From Melittangium boletus DSM 14713 (lineage in GTDB: Bacteria; Myxococcota; Myxococcia; Myxococcales; Myxococcaceae): DNA of 64,000 bases. This document shows, piece after piece, positions 43,128 to 52,914 of this stretch. The notes below the pieces were generated by a model. That model was not told where the DNA came from and searched no databases. It worked only from the letters and a program-made list of their open reading frames with translations. The DNA is taken from NCBI RefSeq assembly GCF_002305855.1, contig NZ_CP022163.1, positions 1,860,292 through 1,924,291 on the forward strand. The letters are read 5' to 3'. The first letter of the stretch is position 1. Each line of letters opens with the position of its first letter. A program made the translations under genes and the position numbers.

Positions 43128-45491
43128 ATGTCCGCCCCCCGTGTCTTCGATATTCCCCTGCCCGACCTGCCCCTCGAGGCGGGCGCCCAGGTCCAGTCCC
43201 ATGTGGCGAGGGGCTGGTGGTGGGGGCCCGAGGGAGATCTCCCCTGGCTCCAATCGCGCGCCCTCCTCCTCTCCGAGGAGAGCGTGCACGCCCAGGCTCC
43301 GCGCGTCGTGCGCCGGACCCGGGACGAATCGCGGGAGTTCGCCTCCCCCCGGGACGCCCTGCCGCCCGAGGACTCCGTTCCCACCGTGCTGCTCATCCAC
43401 GCCCTCACCGGTGACATGCGCGCCGGCGGGCCGGGGGGCTGGTGGGAGCCCGTCATCGGACCGGGCCGTGCGCTCGACCCCGGAAGCGCGCGGCTGCTGT
43501 GTTTCAACAACCTGGGCTCGTGTTACGGCAGCTCCGGCCCGGCGGACGAGGGCTTTCCCCGGCGCGTGGAGGATCGGCGCTTCGGACCGCCCGCCCCCCT
43601 GCCCAAGGGGGACTTGCGGATCGACGAGGCGCCACTGCCCGCGACCCTCACCCCGTGGGACCAGGCCCGCGCCATCCTCCAGGCCCTGGATGCGCTGGGC
43701 ATCGAGCGCGTCTCGCTCGTCACGGGAGGCTCCGTGGGGGGGATGATCGTCCTGTGCCTCGCGGTGCTCGCCCCCGAGCGTTTCGAGCGCATCGCTCCCA
43801 TCGCGACCACGCAAGCGTCGAGCGCGTGGCTCATCGGATGGAACCACGTGGCGCGGCAGGCGGTGTTGCTCGACCCGGATTATCCCGAGGCACCCGCGCG
43901 AGGCTTGGAGCTGGCGCGGCAACTCGCCACCCTCACGTACCGCGCGGAGGCCGGGCTGGAGGCGCGTCACGGCCGGCCTCCCGATTGGTCCTCCCGCGCG
44001 CTCTACCCCCTCCAGAGCTACCTGGAGTACCAGGGCGCGAAGCTGCGCGCGCGCTTCGATGCGCGCGCCTACCTGGCCCTGCTGGGGGCCATGGATCACC
44101 ACGACCTGGAGCGCGCTCCCACGCGGGGAGTCCAGGACGGATGGGGCGTCGCGCGCATCCGGGCCAGCGCCTTGTGCGTGGGCATCGCGGAGGATCAGCT
44201 CTTCTACCCCGAGCACATGAAGCGCCTGGCCGAGCGCCTGCGCGCGGACGGACGGCACGCGGAGTACGCCGAGCTCTCCAGCCCCCACGGGCACGATGGT
44301 TTCCTCATCGAGTGGACGCAGCTCGACGCGCTGTTGCGGCGCGCGCTCGCCCTGCCCCCAGGCCCCGAGGCGGCGAAGCCCCGGCTCGAAACCGGAGAGG
44401 CGGCCCCGGAGGTGAACCTGCTGCTGCTCGGGCGGGGCACCGTCGGCGGACACCTGCTGGAGCAACTGCGGGAGCAGGCGCCCAGGCTCGCCCGGGAGCG
44501 GGGGCCGACCCTGCGGGTGGCCGGCATCGCCGACACCCGGCACCTGCTGTTCGATCCAGCGGGAGTCCCCCTGGAGCGGTGGCGCGAACGGCTCGACGAG
44601 ACCCACCGCGAGGACGCGGGGACAGGACCCCTGCTGGGCACGTTGGAGCGGCTGCGCCGACTCCCCAATCCCGTGCTCGTGGACTGCACCGCGGCCGACG
44701 GCATGGGCCCGCTCTACGCGGAGGCCTTCCAGCGAGGCATCCACGTCGTCACCGCGAACAAGAAGCCCCTGACGCTGCCCTGGGAGGAGCGGCAGCGGCT
44801 GCTCGGCATGGCGCGCGCCCACCGGAGGGCCTGGCACTACGAGACCACCGTGGGCGCGAGCCTGCCCGTGCTCCGCACGCTCGCGGACCTGGTGCGCACG
44901 GGAGACCGGGTGCGCCGCATCGAGGGCTGTCTGTCCGGCACGCTGGGCTTCCTGTGCGAACAGCTCACCGAGGGAGTCCCCCTGTCGCGGGCCGTGCGGC
45001 TCGCCCGGGAGCGCGGCTACACCGAGCCCCATCCACGCGAGGACTTGTTGGGCCTGGACGTGGCGCGCAAGGCGCTCATCCTCGCCCGGGAGCTGGGGCT
45101 GGAGGTGTCCCAGGAGGACGTCGAGGTGGAGTCCTTCGTGCCCCGGGAGCTGCTCGAGGAGGAGGACGTGGAGCGTTTCCTGCGCTCGCTGGAGTCCCTG
45201 GATGGGACCTTCGCCTCGCGGCTCGCGGGCGTGCGCGCCGAGCACCGGGTGCTGCGCTATCTGGCGCGCATCGAGCCGCCCCGGGAACGGGGACAGCGCG
45301 CGGTGCTGCGGGTGGGTCCCCTCGCCGTGCCCCGGGAACATCCAGCGGCGCGCCTGCGCGGCACGGAGGCGTTCGTGGCCTTCACCACCGAGCGTCACGC
45401 GGAGTGGCCCCTGCTCGTGCAGGGGACGGGCGCGGGCGGTGCCGTCACCGCCGCGGGCGTGCTCGCCGACATCCTGGAGGTCACGCGGTAG
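43128..45491 (+). CDS. Fused homoserine O-acetyltransferase (MetX) and homoserine dehydrogenase
   Basis: 787 residues. Residues 1-415 are MetX: an alpha/beta hydrolase with Ser nucleophile in VTGGSVGGMIV, Asp in CVGIAEDQLFYP and His in SPHGHDGFLIEW. Residues 425-787 are homoserine dehydrogenase: NAD(P) motif LLLLGRGTVGG, DCTAADGMGPLY, VTANKKPLTLP, EGCLSGTLGFL and GYTEPHPREDLLGLDVARKALIL. There is no ACT domain, so allosteric threonine control by that route is not expected. The fusion makes homoserine from aspartate semialdehyde and acetylates it, feeding O-acetylhomoserine to MetY next door. Separate MetX and Hom are the rule in Proteobacteria-like genomes; such fusions are known, I believe, in Bacteroidetes. 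Confidence 0.9.
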   Translation: MSAPRVFDIPLPDLPLEAGAQVQSHVARGWWWGPEGDLPWLQSRALLLSEESVHAQAPRVVRRTRDESREFASPRDALPPEDSVPTVLLIHALTGDMRAGGPGGWWEPVIGPGRALDPGSARLLCFNNLGSCYGSSGPADEGFPRRVEDRRFGPPAPLPKGDLRIDEAPLPATLTPWDQARAILQALDALGIERVSLVTGGSVGGMIVLCLAVLAPERFERIAPIATTQASSAWLIGWNHVARQAVLLDPDYPEAPARGLELARQLATLTYRAEAGLEARHGRPPDWSSRALYPLQSYLEYQGAKLRARFDARAYLALLGAMDHHDLERAPTRGVQDGWGVARIRASALCVGIAEDQLFYPEHMKRLAERLRADGRHAEYAELSSPHGHDGFLIEWTQLDALLRRALALPPGPEAAKPRLETGEAAPEVNLLLLGRGTVGGHLLEQLREQAPRLARERGPTLRVAGIADTRHLLFDPAGVPLERWRERLDETHREDAGTGPLLGTLERLRRLPNPVLVDCTAADGMGPLYAEAFQRGIHVVTANKKPLTLPWEERQRLLGMARAHRRAWHYETTVGASLPVLRTLADLVRTGDRVRRIEGCLSGTLGFLCEQLTEGVPLSRAVRLARERGYTEPHPREDLLGLDVARKALILARELGLEVSQEDVEVESFVPRELLEEEDVERFLRSLESLDGTFASRLAGVRAEHRVLRYLARIEPPRERGQRAVLRVGPLAVPREHPAARLRGTEAFVAFTTERHAEWPLLVQGTGAGGAVTAAGVLADILEVTR

Positions 45492-45494
45492 GAC

Positions 45495-46568
45495 TCAGGT
45501 CAGGCCCTCGGTGCGCGTGGCGAAGACGGGTGCCTCCGCCTCCTGGGTGAAGGCCCGGAGCTTGCGGTAGTCCCCGTACTCGGCCTGGACGGTCAGCGCG
45601 TCACCCGCCTCGATGCGGGTCTCTCCGGAGGGATGCAGCCGCTCGGCCCGCTCCCCCCGGCGGCGCATGGACAGCGTCAGCCCACCGAAGCGGTCGCGCA
45701 CCTCGGAGATGCTCATGCCTGGCAGACCCTGGCGCGCCTCGAAGACGGACACCACCATCAGGTGGGTGCCGATCCGGAACGAGTGGACGATGCGCGGATC
45801 CAACGCCGCCAGCGCCATGGCGGGCGCCGCCAGCGACGAGCTGCTCAGGGCCTCGGCCTTGAAGGTGTCACGCACCTTGGCCACCAGGTCGTCATCGAAG
45901 AGCCGGATGACCACGCGGATGTCCGGGTTCATCTTGCGCGCGTCCAGGGCGATGTTGAGGTTGGCCAGGTCATCGTCCGTGGCACAGACGATGGCGGCCG
46001 CCTTCATCACATTGGTGCGCGGCAGGCACTGGTGGCTGCGGATGTCGTCGATGAGCAACGGCACCTGCTCGTCGCGCAGCACCGCCACGAACGCCGCCTC
46101 CTCGCGCTTCTCCACCACCACCACGTCCTTGCCCAACGCCCGGAGCTGGGACACCACGCGGTAGCCCACGCGTCCCGCCCCACACACCACCACGTGTCCG
46201 GTCAACGTCTCGGCGATCACCTCGAACCACTCCTTGTCCTGCCGGTGCCTCGCGAAGAAGAGGTAGGCGAAGCGCACCACGCCATCCACCAGCACCGCGA
46301 TGCCCACGGGGGGAATGACCATGTCGACGAACATCAACAGGCTGTCATCCACGTCCAGGTACGGCTGCCCGTAGAGCAGGAAGTAGACGTGGCGCAGCGC
46401 CTTGCCCAGGGACACCCGGTTGCCCTCCGGCGTCACGTGCCGCCACTGGTAGAGCAGCGGCATGAGCCCGAAGAGCAGCACCGCCATGAGCATGGTGGGG
46501 CGGAAGCGCTTGAGCAGCGCCCGGAGGTAGCGCAGGTTCATCACCAGGCGGCGACGCGCGTTCAGCAT
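45495..46568 (-). CDS. Membrane protein with RCK (TrkA-N/TrkA-C) domains, channel-like
   Basis: 357 residues from the ATG at 46568. Two helices (about 25-45 and 80-115) precede a TrkA-N Rossmann domain (TGHVVVCGAGRVGYRVVSQL, IDDIRSHQCLPRTNVMKAAAIVCATDDD) and a TrkA-C domain (GMSISEVRDRFGGLTL, then ETRIEAGDALTVQAEY). The layout is that of two-helix RCK potassium channels, but the pore segment (YFLLYGQPYLDVDDSL) has no TVGYG-type filter. It may pass another ion or regulate a transporter. It lies 70 bases after tatC on the same strand. Confidence 0.8.
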   Translation of the reverse strand: MLNARRRLVMNLRYLRALLKRFRPTMLMAVLLFGLMPLLYQWRHVTPEGNRVSLGKALRHVYFLLYGQPYLDVDDSLLMFVDMVIPPVGIAVLVDGVVRFAYLFFARHRQDKEWFEVIAETLTGHVVVCGAGRVGYRVVSQLRALGKDVVVVEKREEAAFVAVLRDEQVPLLIDDIRSHQCLPRTNVMKAAAIVCATDDDLANLNIALDARKMNPDIRVVIRLFDDDLVAKVRDTFKAEALSSSSLAAPAMALAALDPRIVHSFRIGTHLMVVSVFEARQGLPGMSISEVRDRFGGLTLSMRRRGERAERLHPSGETRIEAGDALTVQAEYGDYRKLRAFTQEAEAPVFATRTEGLT

Positions 46569-46638
46569 CGGCCCCTGCCTACCATGCCCTCCGAGGCCTC
46601 GGCCACCGGATGCCGAGGCGGCCACCCACGCGGCCGGC

Positions 46639-47865
46639 TCAGACGCCCGTGGGGGTGATGCCGACGTTCGGGTCCTGCTTGCGGTTGCGCTCGATGATCC
46701 ACACCGCCAGCACGCCCATCTCGTAGCAGAGCAGCATGGGCCCGGCCATGAGCGACAGGTTCACCACGTCCCCCGTGGGCGTGAGGACGGCCGCGGCGAT
46801 GAGGCACACCACGAACGCGTGCCGCTGGTACTTCATCAGGAAGCTGGCCTTCACGATGCCCACGAGCCCCAGCAGCGCCATCACCAGCGGCAGCTCGAAG
46901 ATGATGCCGAAGGACAGGATGAGCAGCAGCACCAGCGACAGCTGCTCGTCCATGGTGAGCATGGGCCGCGTCCAGGCCTGCGCCACGTAGCGCGCCTTGC
47001 CCAGCGCCAGCTCCTTCTCCAGCCGCCACAGGCCCGCCAGCTCCTCGGCGCGCGTGGGCGCCGCTCCGGCCAGCAGACTCGCCGCCTCGTCCATGGCCCG
47101 CGCCGAGACGCCGAAGTCCTCCTTCGCGAACGCCTCCACCGCCTCCGCGCGCTTCTCCACCGACTGCCGCAGCGCCAGACGCGCGGGCGGCGAGGAGAAG
47201 CCCACCGCCGCCGCGTCGATCAACAGGCCCAGCCCCGACAGCCGCGCCTCCAGCTCCACCTTCTCCGAGGGCGCCCGCGAGGCCTCCGGCACTTGTCCCT
47301 CACCGGACTCCTTCAAGCCCGTGCTCGCCTCCAGGGCCAGCTTTCCCGCGCGCTCGGCCTCGCCAATGCGCAGGAAGCGCAGCGCGTCATCCGCCCGCAG
47401 CCGCCCCACCTCCAGCCGCTGCGCCGTGGCCGTGCTCTCCTCCTCGTTGAGGAGGAACTGGAACATGGAGGGCAACACCGCGAAGTAGCAGAACAGCGCG
47501 CCGAGCAGGAACGCCAGCGAGCCCAGGAACACGAAGGGCGAGGCGTAGCGGCGCTCCTCCGGATAGAGCCCGGGCGACACGAAGCCCCAGAGCTGCCAGA
47601 GGATGACGGGCGTCGTGAGGAAGATGCCGCAGTAGACGCCCACCTTCATCAGGACGTTGATCTCCTCGATGCCCGACGTGTAGACGAGCGCGCGCCCGTC
47701 CGGCGGAAGCGCATCGAGCACCGGCCGCATGAGCACGCCGAAGATGGGCCGGGCGAACACCAGCGCCACGACCCCGAGCACCAACACCGCGCCCATGCAC
47801 TTGAGAAGGCGGGAACGGAGCTCCGACAGGTGCTCCATCAGACTCATGCGAAAGTCGTTGTCCAC
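46639..47865 (-). CDS. tatC: Sec-independent translocase TatC with large periplasmic insertion
   Basis: 408 residues, against 258 in E. coli. Helices 1-3 lie at about 21-45, 71-98 and 110-138; helices 4-6 at about 307-335, 345-362 and 368-391. The conserved TatC elements are present: MEHLSELRSR at the N-terminus (twin-arginine site), SPGLYPEERR in the first cytoplasmic loop, and the Glu in IIFELPLVMALLGLVG. Residues 145-300, between helices 3 and 4, are an extra soluble, charged, helical segment, placed by topology in the periplasmic P2 loop. TatC binds twin-arginine signal peptides and exports folded proteins. tatB is 18 bases upstream. Confidence 0.92.
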   Translation of the reverse strand: MDNDFRMSLMEHLSELRSRLLKCMGAVLVLGVVALVFARPIFGVLMRPVLDALPPDGRALVYTSGIEEINVLMKVGVYCGIFLTTPVILWQLWGFVSPGLYPEERRYASPFVFLGSLAFLLGALFCYFAVLPSMFQFLLNEEESTATAQRLEVGRLRADDALRFLRIGEAERAGKLALEASTGLKESGEGQVPEASRAPSEKVELEARLSGLGLLIDAAAVGFSSPPARLALRQSVEKRAEAVEAFAKEDFGVSARAMDEAASLLAGAAPTRAEELAGLWRLEKELALGKARYVAQAWTRPMLTMDEQLSLVLLLILSFGIIFELPLVMALLGLVGIVKASFLMKYQRHAFVVCLIAAAVLTPTGDVVNLSLMAGPMLLCYEMGVLAVWIIERNRKQDPNVGITPTGV

Positions 47866-47883
47866 GGGTGCGAATCTCGAGGG

Positions 47884-48267
47884 CTAGCCGCTCTTGGAGG
47901 GATCATTCGCCACCGGGAGCTCCCCCGAGGCGACGACGGCGGGCGTTTCGGAAGCGGGGGCTTCCACGGGCACGGCGGGCACGGCGGGCGCGGCGGACAG
48001 GGAGGGCACCGGCTGGGGCGGGGGGAGCGAGGACAACGCCGTGGACGGAAAACCCATGGGGACCGGGGGACGCGGCTCGTCCTGGAACTCCTGGTCCATC
48101 TTGTAGAACTCGCGCTCCACCGTCATGCGCACATCGTCCGTCTGCCGGCGGAACTCCCGCACGAACTTGCCGATGGCGCGCGCGAACTCGGGCAGCCGCT
48201 GCGGACCGAGCACGATCAACGCCGCCACCATGATGAAGATGAGTTCGCCTGCGCCGATGTTGAACAT
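47884..48267 (-). CDS. tatB: Twin-arginine translocase subunit TatB (TatA/B family)
   Basis: 127 residues. It opens MFNIGAGELIFIMVAALIVLGPQRLPEF, a short membrane helix followed by the hinge LGPQRLPE and an amphipathic helix (ARAIGKFVREFRRQTDD), the TatA/B fold; the GP at the hinge and the charged residue in the helix favour TatB. The C-terminal 60 residues are Pro/Ala/Ser-rich and probably disordered. It recognises and passes Tat substrates together with TatC, whose gene follows after 18 bases. No separate tatA is in the window. Confidence 0.9.
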   Translation of the reverse strand: MFNIGAGELIFIMVAALIVLGPQRLPEFARAIGKFVREFRRQTDDVRMTVEREFYKMDQEFQDEPRPPVPMGFPSTALSSLPPPQPVPSLSAAPAVPAVPVEAPASETPAVVASGELPVANDPSKSG

Positions 48268-48387
48268 GAAGGAGAACTCCCGAAGAGGCGGCCAGGGTTA
48301 TCGCGCCCCGAGCGGCGAGGTGCAACCCGATTGGTCCGGGGCATGTCCGCCTGCCTACCCTTCCGGGCGGGGCGGATTGCCCCAGGC

Positions 48388-50556
48388 TCACACCTTGAAG
48401 CGGCGGCTCTCCGCGCGCAGGACCTCGGACTGACGCTGCAAGCTGTCGATGGCCTCTTCCAGGGCCTTCACCGAGCGGGTCTGGTGATCGGACACCCCCT
48501 GGATGGCCTCCACCGCCTTGAGCACCTGCTCGCTGCCCTTGGTCTGCTCCTTCTGGGCGCGATTGAGGTGGGTGACCATCTCGTTGATGTTCTCGATGGA
48601 GCGGGTGATCTGCTTGCTGCCGTGCGCCTGCTCCTGGCTGCTTCTCTGCACGTGGGCGGTGATGGCCTTCATCCGCTCGGCGCTGTTCATGATCTGCTCG
48701 CCGCCCTTGGCCTGCTCGTTGGAGGCCTTGGAGATCATGAGCACCGTCTCGGAGATGCGCTGGATGGCCTGGGTCACCTGCCGGCTGCCGCGCGCCTGCT
48801 CCACCGTGGCGCGGGCGATGGCCTTCACCATCTGCGTGGACTTCTGCGCGCTGTCGTTGATCTTGCGCAGGGTGCCCTCGGCCTCGCGGCCCAGTTGCAC
48901 GCCCTCCTCCACGTTGCGCACGCCCTGGTTCATCACCTGCACGGCGTTGCGGCTCTCCTCCTGCACGCCGCTGATGAGGTCGGCGATCTCCTTGGTGGAC
49001 TTGCCGGTGCGGTCGGCCAGGTCCTTGATTTCATCCGCCACCACGGCGAAGCCCTTGCCGTGCTCGCCCGACTGCGCGGCGATGATGGCCGCGTTGAGCG
49101 CGAGCAGGTTGGTCTGCTCGGCCACGTCGTCGATGACGTTGAGGATGTTGCCGATCTCCGAGATGCGCTTGCCCAGGCTGTCGATGACGCCCGCGGCCGC
49201 GCGGCTGTTCTCCTTGATGCGGTCCATGCCCTGCATCGTCTTGCGCAGGGCCTCCACGCCCGTCTTGGCGTCCTCGGACACCTGCTCGGACAGGCGCGCC
49301 GTCTCGTTGGCGTTGGCCTCCACCTGCCCGATGGCGCTGTCCATCTGGCCAATGGACGTGCTGGTCTCCTCGGTGGAGTCGCGCAGCTCGTCGATGTTCT
49401 TGGCCACTTCCTTGATCGAGAACGTCATCTCCTCGATGGCGCTCGTGGTCTCCTCCACGCTGCCCGCCATGGCCTGGACGTTCTCGGCCACCTCGTCATT
49501 GGTGGCCGCCATCTCCATGATGGAGGAGCTGCTCTCCTCGGCGCTCTGGTAGAGCACCTCCACGTTCTCCGCGATGCCGCGCAAGGAGGCGAGCATCTCC
49601 TCCATGGACGAGGACGTCTCCGTCACCCGGCCCTGGATGGTGGCCGCGCCCGAGGACACCGTCGTGCCCGCGCGCGACAATTGCTCGATGACATTGGAGA
49701 CCACCTCGGACACGCCCCGCACCTGGCCGAGCGTCTTGCGCAGGGACTGGCCGATGCCATCGAGCGCCTCGGCGAGCGCGCCCAGCTCCCCTCCGGTGTC
49801 CAGCGCCACGCGGCTGGTGAGGTCTCCCTCGGCCATCTTGCGCGCCACCGCCATCATGCGCTCCAACGGCTGGAGGATGCGCCGGTGCGTGACGTAGGAG
49901 ACGAGCGCCACCACCAGCACCAGTCCGATGCCGAACACGGCCAGCAGCAGCACCCGCAGCTCGCCGAGCATGGAGCGCAGCGTCTCGAAGCTCACCACCA
50001 CGACGAGGTGACACTGCGGCACGTTGCTGTTGCAGACGCCCATGGGCAGCAAACCCGAGAAGAGCCAATCCCCGTTGGGCAGTTCGAAGGAGCTCTCCCC
50101 CGCCGCCTGGATGACCCGGCTCTTCCACTCGGAGGATTTCGCGGACCAGGTGTTGTTCTCGCTCTCCAGCAGGATGCCGTCCTTGGAGACGATGGCGGCA
50201 TACGCGAAGTCCTTGTCGGCATCGATCAGTCCCGCCATGAGGCGCATGGCCCGCATGTCGTTGTTCTGGACCTTGCCCTGCTCCTGCTCCTGGTCCCACC
50301 AGGAGAGGATGTTCGTGACTTCCTGGATCTTGGCGTGGCCATGCTCCTTGAGACGGTTCTCGAGATACGAGGAGAGCCGCCAGGACATGGCCACGTACAG
50401 CACGGCCATGATGGCCACCAGGGCCGCGGTGAAGGAGAGGAAGAGCGTGAGGCGGAGGCCGGACTTTTTTACGCGTCGGAGCAAAGCCGGAGGACTGTAG
50501 GAAGGTTGGCCCTCGAAGGGCAAGAAACCGGCGGTCCCTCCCCACCTTGTCCGCAT
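48388..50556 (-). CDS. Methyl-accepting chemotaxis protein
   Basis: 722 residues if the ATG at 50556 is used; a start closer to helix 1 is possible, and the long open frame upstream of 50556 is not coding. Helix 1 ([22 protein letters not shown]), a periplasmic sensor domain of about 160 residues with two Cys (CNSNVPQC), helix 2 ([21 protein letters not shown]), HAMP, then a very long signalling region. The hairpin tip reads [35 protein letters not shown], a normal MCP core. Glu/Ser/Thr-rich methylation-like heptads are on both sides. No che genes are close, so it would join another cluster's signalling array. Confidence 0.9.
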   Translation of the reverse strand: MRTRWGGTAGFLPFEGQPSYSPPALLRRVKKSGLRLTLFLSFTAALVAIMAVLYVAMSWRLSSYLENRLKEHGHAKIQEVTNILSWWDQEQEQGKVQNNDMRAMRLMAGLIDADKDFAYAAIVSKDGILLESENNTWSAKSSEWKSRVIQAAGESSFELPNGDWLFSGLLPMGVCNSNVPQCHLVVVVSFETLRSMLGELRVLLLAVFGIGLVLVVALVSYVTHRRILQPLERMMAVARKMAEGDLTSRVALDTGGELGALAEALDGIGQSLRKTLGQVRGVSEVVSNVIEQLSRAGTTVSSGAATIQGRVTETSSSMEEMLASLRGIAENVEVLYQSAEESSSSIMEMAATNDEVAENVQAMAGSVEETTSAIEEMTFSIKEVAKNIDELRDSTEETSTSIGQMDSAIGQVEANANETARLSEQVSEDAKTGVEALRKTMQGMDRIKENSRAAAGVIDSLGKRISEIGNILNVIDDVAEQTNLLALNAAIIAAQSGEHGKGFAVVADEIKDLADRTGKSTKEIADLISGVQEESRNAVQVMNQGVRNVEEGVQLGREAEGTLRKINDSAQKSTQMVKAIARATVEQARGSRQVTQAIQRISETVLMISKASNEQAKGGEQIMNSAERMKAITAHVQRSSQEQAHGSKQITRSIENINEMVTHLNRAQKEQTKGSEQVLKAVEAIQGVSDHQTRSVKALEEAIDSLQRQSEVLRAESRRFKV

Positions 50557-50613
50557 GGCGGGCAGGCACCTGGACTTTGACCGCGCCATACTACAGAAGT
50601 GGGAGCCCGCGCG

Positions 50614-51648
50614 ATGACCCAGACGCTGCTGCTGACCGACCCCCTCTTCCTCCAGCACGACCCCGGCCCTCAGCATCCCGAGTGCCCCGCGCGCTTGAAG
50701 CGCATCCTGGAGCTCCTGGAGCGACACCCCATCCCCGGCACCGAGCGGCGCGTCCCCCGTCCAGCCACCGAGGAGGAGCTCGCCGCCGTGCATACCCCCC
50801 GGCTGCGCGCCTACCTGAAAAGTCTCCAAGGACGCAGCGTGGAGATCGACGAGGACACGGTGACGTCGCCGGCCAGCTACGACGCGGCGCTGCTGGCGGC
50901 GGGGGGCTCCATCCAGGCGGTGGAGGAAGTGCTGGCGGGCCGGGCGCGCAACGCCTTCGCGATGGGACGGCCTCCGGGGCACCACGCCGAGCCGGATCAA
51001 GCCATGGGCTTCTGCCTGTTCAACAACGCGGCCATCGCCGCGGAGGCCGCGCGCCGCCAGGGGGCCCAGCGCGTGCTCATCTTCGACTGGGACGTGCACC
51101 ACGGCAACGGCACCCAGAGCGCCTTCTGGAAGCGCCCGGACGTGCTCTACATGTCGGCGCACCAGTTCCCCTACTACCCGCACTCGGGCGCGCCCGACGA
51201 GATAGGCGAGGGCGAGGGCACGGGCTACACCGTCAACTGTGGCATTCCCGGTGGCGGCACGGACGCGGACTACGCCGCGCTCTGCGAGCAGCTGTTCCTG
51301 CCGGTGGCCCGAGACTACCGGCCGGACCTGGTGATCATCTCCGCGGGGTTCGATGCCCACCGGGAGGATCCCATTGGCGGCATGGTGCTCACCGAACGCG
51401 GTTTCGCCGCCATGTGCACGGCCTTCAAGGATCTGGCCCAGGACGTGTGCGGCGGCCGCCTGGTGATGCTGCTCGAGGGAGGCTATTCGCTCGAGGGGCT
51501 GTCGCGCTCGGCGTACGCCTGCATCGAGGTCCTGGCGGAGCGCACGCGGGAGCGCTTTCCCACGACGGGCGCGTCGCGGGACACGGCGGCGGCGCTGCGC
51601 ATCAGCCGCACGGCACTCGCGCCCCACTGGCCCGTGCTGGGCCGGTGA
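50614..51648 (+). CDS. Histone deacetylase/acetylpolyamine amidohydrolase family protein
   Basis: 344 residues from the ATG at 50614 ([18 protein letters not shown]). All class motifs are present: [20 protein letters not shown] (catalytic His pair), [12 protein letters not shown] (zinc Asp and His), [16 protein letters not shown] (second Asp) and [11 protein letters not shown]. Bacterial members deacetylate acetylpolyamines or other small acetylated amines. It leads an operon with a hypothetical protein 27 bases and a GST gene a further 18 bases downstream. Confidence 0.9.
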   Translation: MTQTLLLTDPLFLQHDPGPQHPECPARLKRILELLERHPIPGTERRVPRPATEEELAAVHTPRLRAYLKSLQGRSVEIDEDTVTSPASYDAALLAAGGSIQAVEEVLAGRARNAFAMGRPPGHHAEPDQAMGFCLFNNAAIAAEAARRQGAQRVLIFDWDVHHGNGTQSAFWKRPDVLYMSAHQFPYYPHSGAPDEIGEGEGTGYTVNCGIPGGGTDADYAALCEQLFLPVARDYRPDLVIISAGFDAHREDPIGGMVLTERGFAAMCTAFKDLAQDVCGGRLVMLLEGGYSLEGLSRSAYACIEVLAERTRERFPTTGASRDTAAALRISRTALAPHWPVLGR

Positions 51649-51675
51649 AACCTTCATCCAGGAGTGGAGTGAGAC

Positions 51676-52218
51676 GTGGATCGTGAAGCCGTGGAGAAGT
51701 TGCAGCGCGCGGGATTGAAGCTGGACCAGCCCGAGCTGCTGCGGGTGCCCATCCAGCGCGACGAGCAGCAACAGGTCGTCCCCGTGGGCGAGCAGGTGCC
51801 GGTCATGGGCAACGAGGGCCTGGTGCTGGTGCCACTCCGGCCCATCTCCCAACTGTGGACGGGCACCCGGGCGCCCCCGGACCTGAGCCGGACGCCCCCT
51901 CCGGAGTACCTGCCCTTCCTGCTGCTCCTGGAGTCGACGGCCGCCAACTACTGCGCGGCCCTCGGCAAGGCCGAGACGGATGACACGTTCGAGCGGCTCT
52001 ACCGGCAGGTGCGCCGCAGGCCGGACGGCAGGGACGCGCACCCACTCGTCTCCTACCTCCAGGGGGCCGCGCGCCTGTACATGTCCCTGCGCGACGTGAG
52101 CCAGGCCGAGTTCGAGGCGGTGCTCAACCGGTTGAGCCAGTCATCCAAGTGGCATTCCACGCACGTGGGCAGTACCAACTACCACCGGGATGTACTCCGG
52201 GGACTTTTCGGAGCCTGA
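51676..52218 (+). CDS. Hypothetical protein in deacetylase-GST operon
   Basis: 180 residues from a GTG at 51676, with GGAGTGGAG upstream. The N-terminal 50 residues look beta-rich ([20 protein letters not shown]); the C-terminal half is helical ([45 protein letters not shown]). It has no signal peptide or membrane helix. I do not recognise the family. Its tight spacing between the deacetylase and GST genes implies co-expression. Confidence 0.7.
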   Translation: MDREAVEKLQRAGLKLDQPELLRVPIQRDEQQQVVPVGEQVPVMGNEGLVLVPLRPISQLWTGTRAPPDLSRTPPPEYLPFLLLLESTAANYCAALGKAETDDTFERLYRQVRRRPDGRDAHPLVSYLQGAARLYMSLRDVSQAEFEAVLNRLSQSSKWHSTHVGSTNYHRDVLRGLFGA

Positions 52219-52236
52219 CTCGAGGAGGAAGCCGCG

Positions 52237-52914
52237 ATGATCGATCTGTACACGTGGGCCACGCCCAATGGTTACAAGGTGTCCGTCACGCTGGAGGAGC
52301 TGGGACTGCCCTATACGGTGCACCCCATCGACATCAGCACGGGCATCCAGAAGCAGCCGGAGTTCCTGAAGATCAACCCCAACGGGCGCATCCCCGCCAT
52401 CGTGGACCGGGAGGAAGGCGACTTCCCCATCTTCGAGTCGGGCGCCATCATGCTCTACCTCGCGGAGAAGGCGGGGAAGCTGCTTCCCTCGGACAAGAAG
52501 GGCCGCTCGCGGGTGGTGCAGTGGCTGATGTTCCAGATGGGCGGCGTGGGACCCATGCAGGGCCAGGCCAACGTCTTCTTCCGCTACTTCCCGGAGAAGA
52601 TCCAGCCGGCCATCGACCGCTACCAGAACGAGACGCGGCGGCTGTACACCGTGCTCGACACGCAGTTGGGGCGCGGCGAGTACCTGGCGGGGGACTACAG
52701 CATCGCGGACATCGCCAACTGGGCCTGGGTGCGCTCGCACGCGTGGGCGGGCGTGTCGCTGGAGGGGCTGCCCAACCTCCAGCACTGGCTCGGGTTGATC
52801 GAGCAGCGGCCCGCGGCGCAGAAGGGCCTCACCGTGCCGCACGCCTCCAAGCTGGACCCGACCGCGGCGAACACCCAGTTCGTCCAGTCGGCCCAGGCCA
52901 TGCTGCAGCGCTAA
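52237..52914 (+). CDS. Glutathione S-transferase family protein (YghU/YfcG-like)
   Basis: 225 residues. The thioredoxin-like N-terminal domain reads [25 protein letters not shown], with TPNGYKV as in Nu-class GSTs such as YfcG, then [15 protein letters not shown] (cis-Pro) and [13 protein letters not shown]. The C-terminal helical domain contains [14 protein letters not shown]. Nu-class enzymes often act as glutathione-dependent disulfide-bond oxidoreductases. The start has a GAGGAGG site. It is the last gene of a three-gene operon. Confidence 0.9.
   Translation: MIDLYTWATPNGYKVSVTLEELGLPYTVHPIDISTGIQKQPEFLKINPNGRIPAIVDREEGDFPIFESGAIMLYLAEKAGKLLPSDKKGRSRVVQWLMFQMGGVGPMQGQANVFFRYFPEKIQPAIDRYQNETRRLYTVLDTQLGRGEYLAGDYSIADIANWAWVRSHAWAGVSLEGLPNLQHWLGLIEQRPAAQKGLTVPHASKLDPTAANTQFVQSAQAMLQR

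Noticed and set aside
46819..50580. A 1253-codon plus-strand frame over tatC, tatB and the chemoreceptor gene
   Set aside because: Antisense to three well-supported genes; His/Arg/Leu-rich composition with no domain.
50557..52041. N-terminal extension of the chemoreceptor frame to 52041
   Set aside because: The extension is antisense to the deacetylase and its operon partner and has no chemoreceptor features; helix 1 lies just after 50556.
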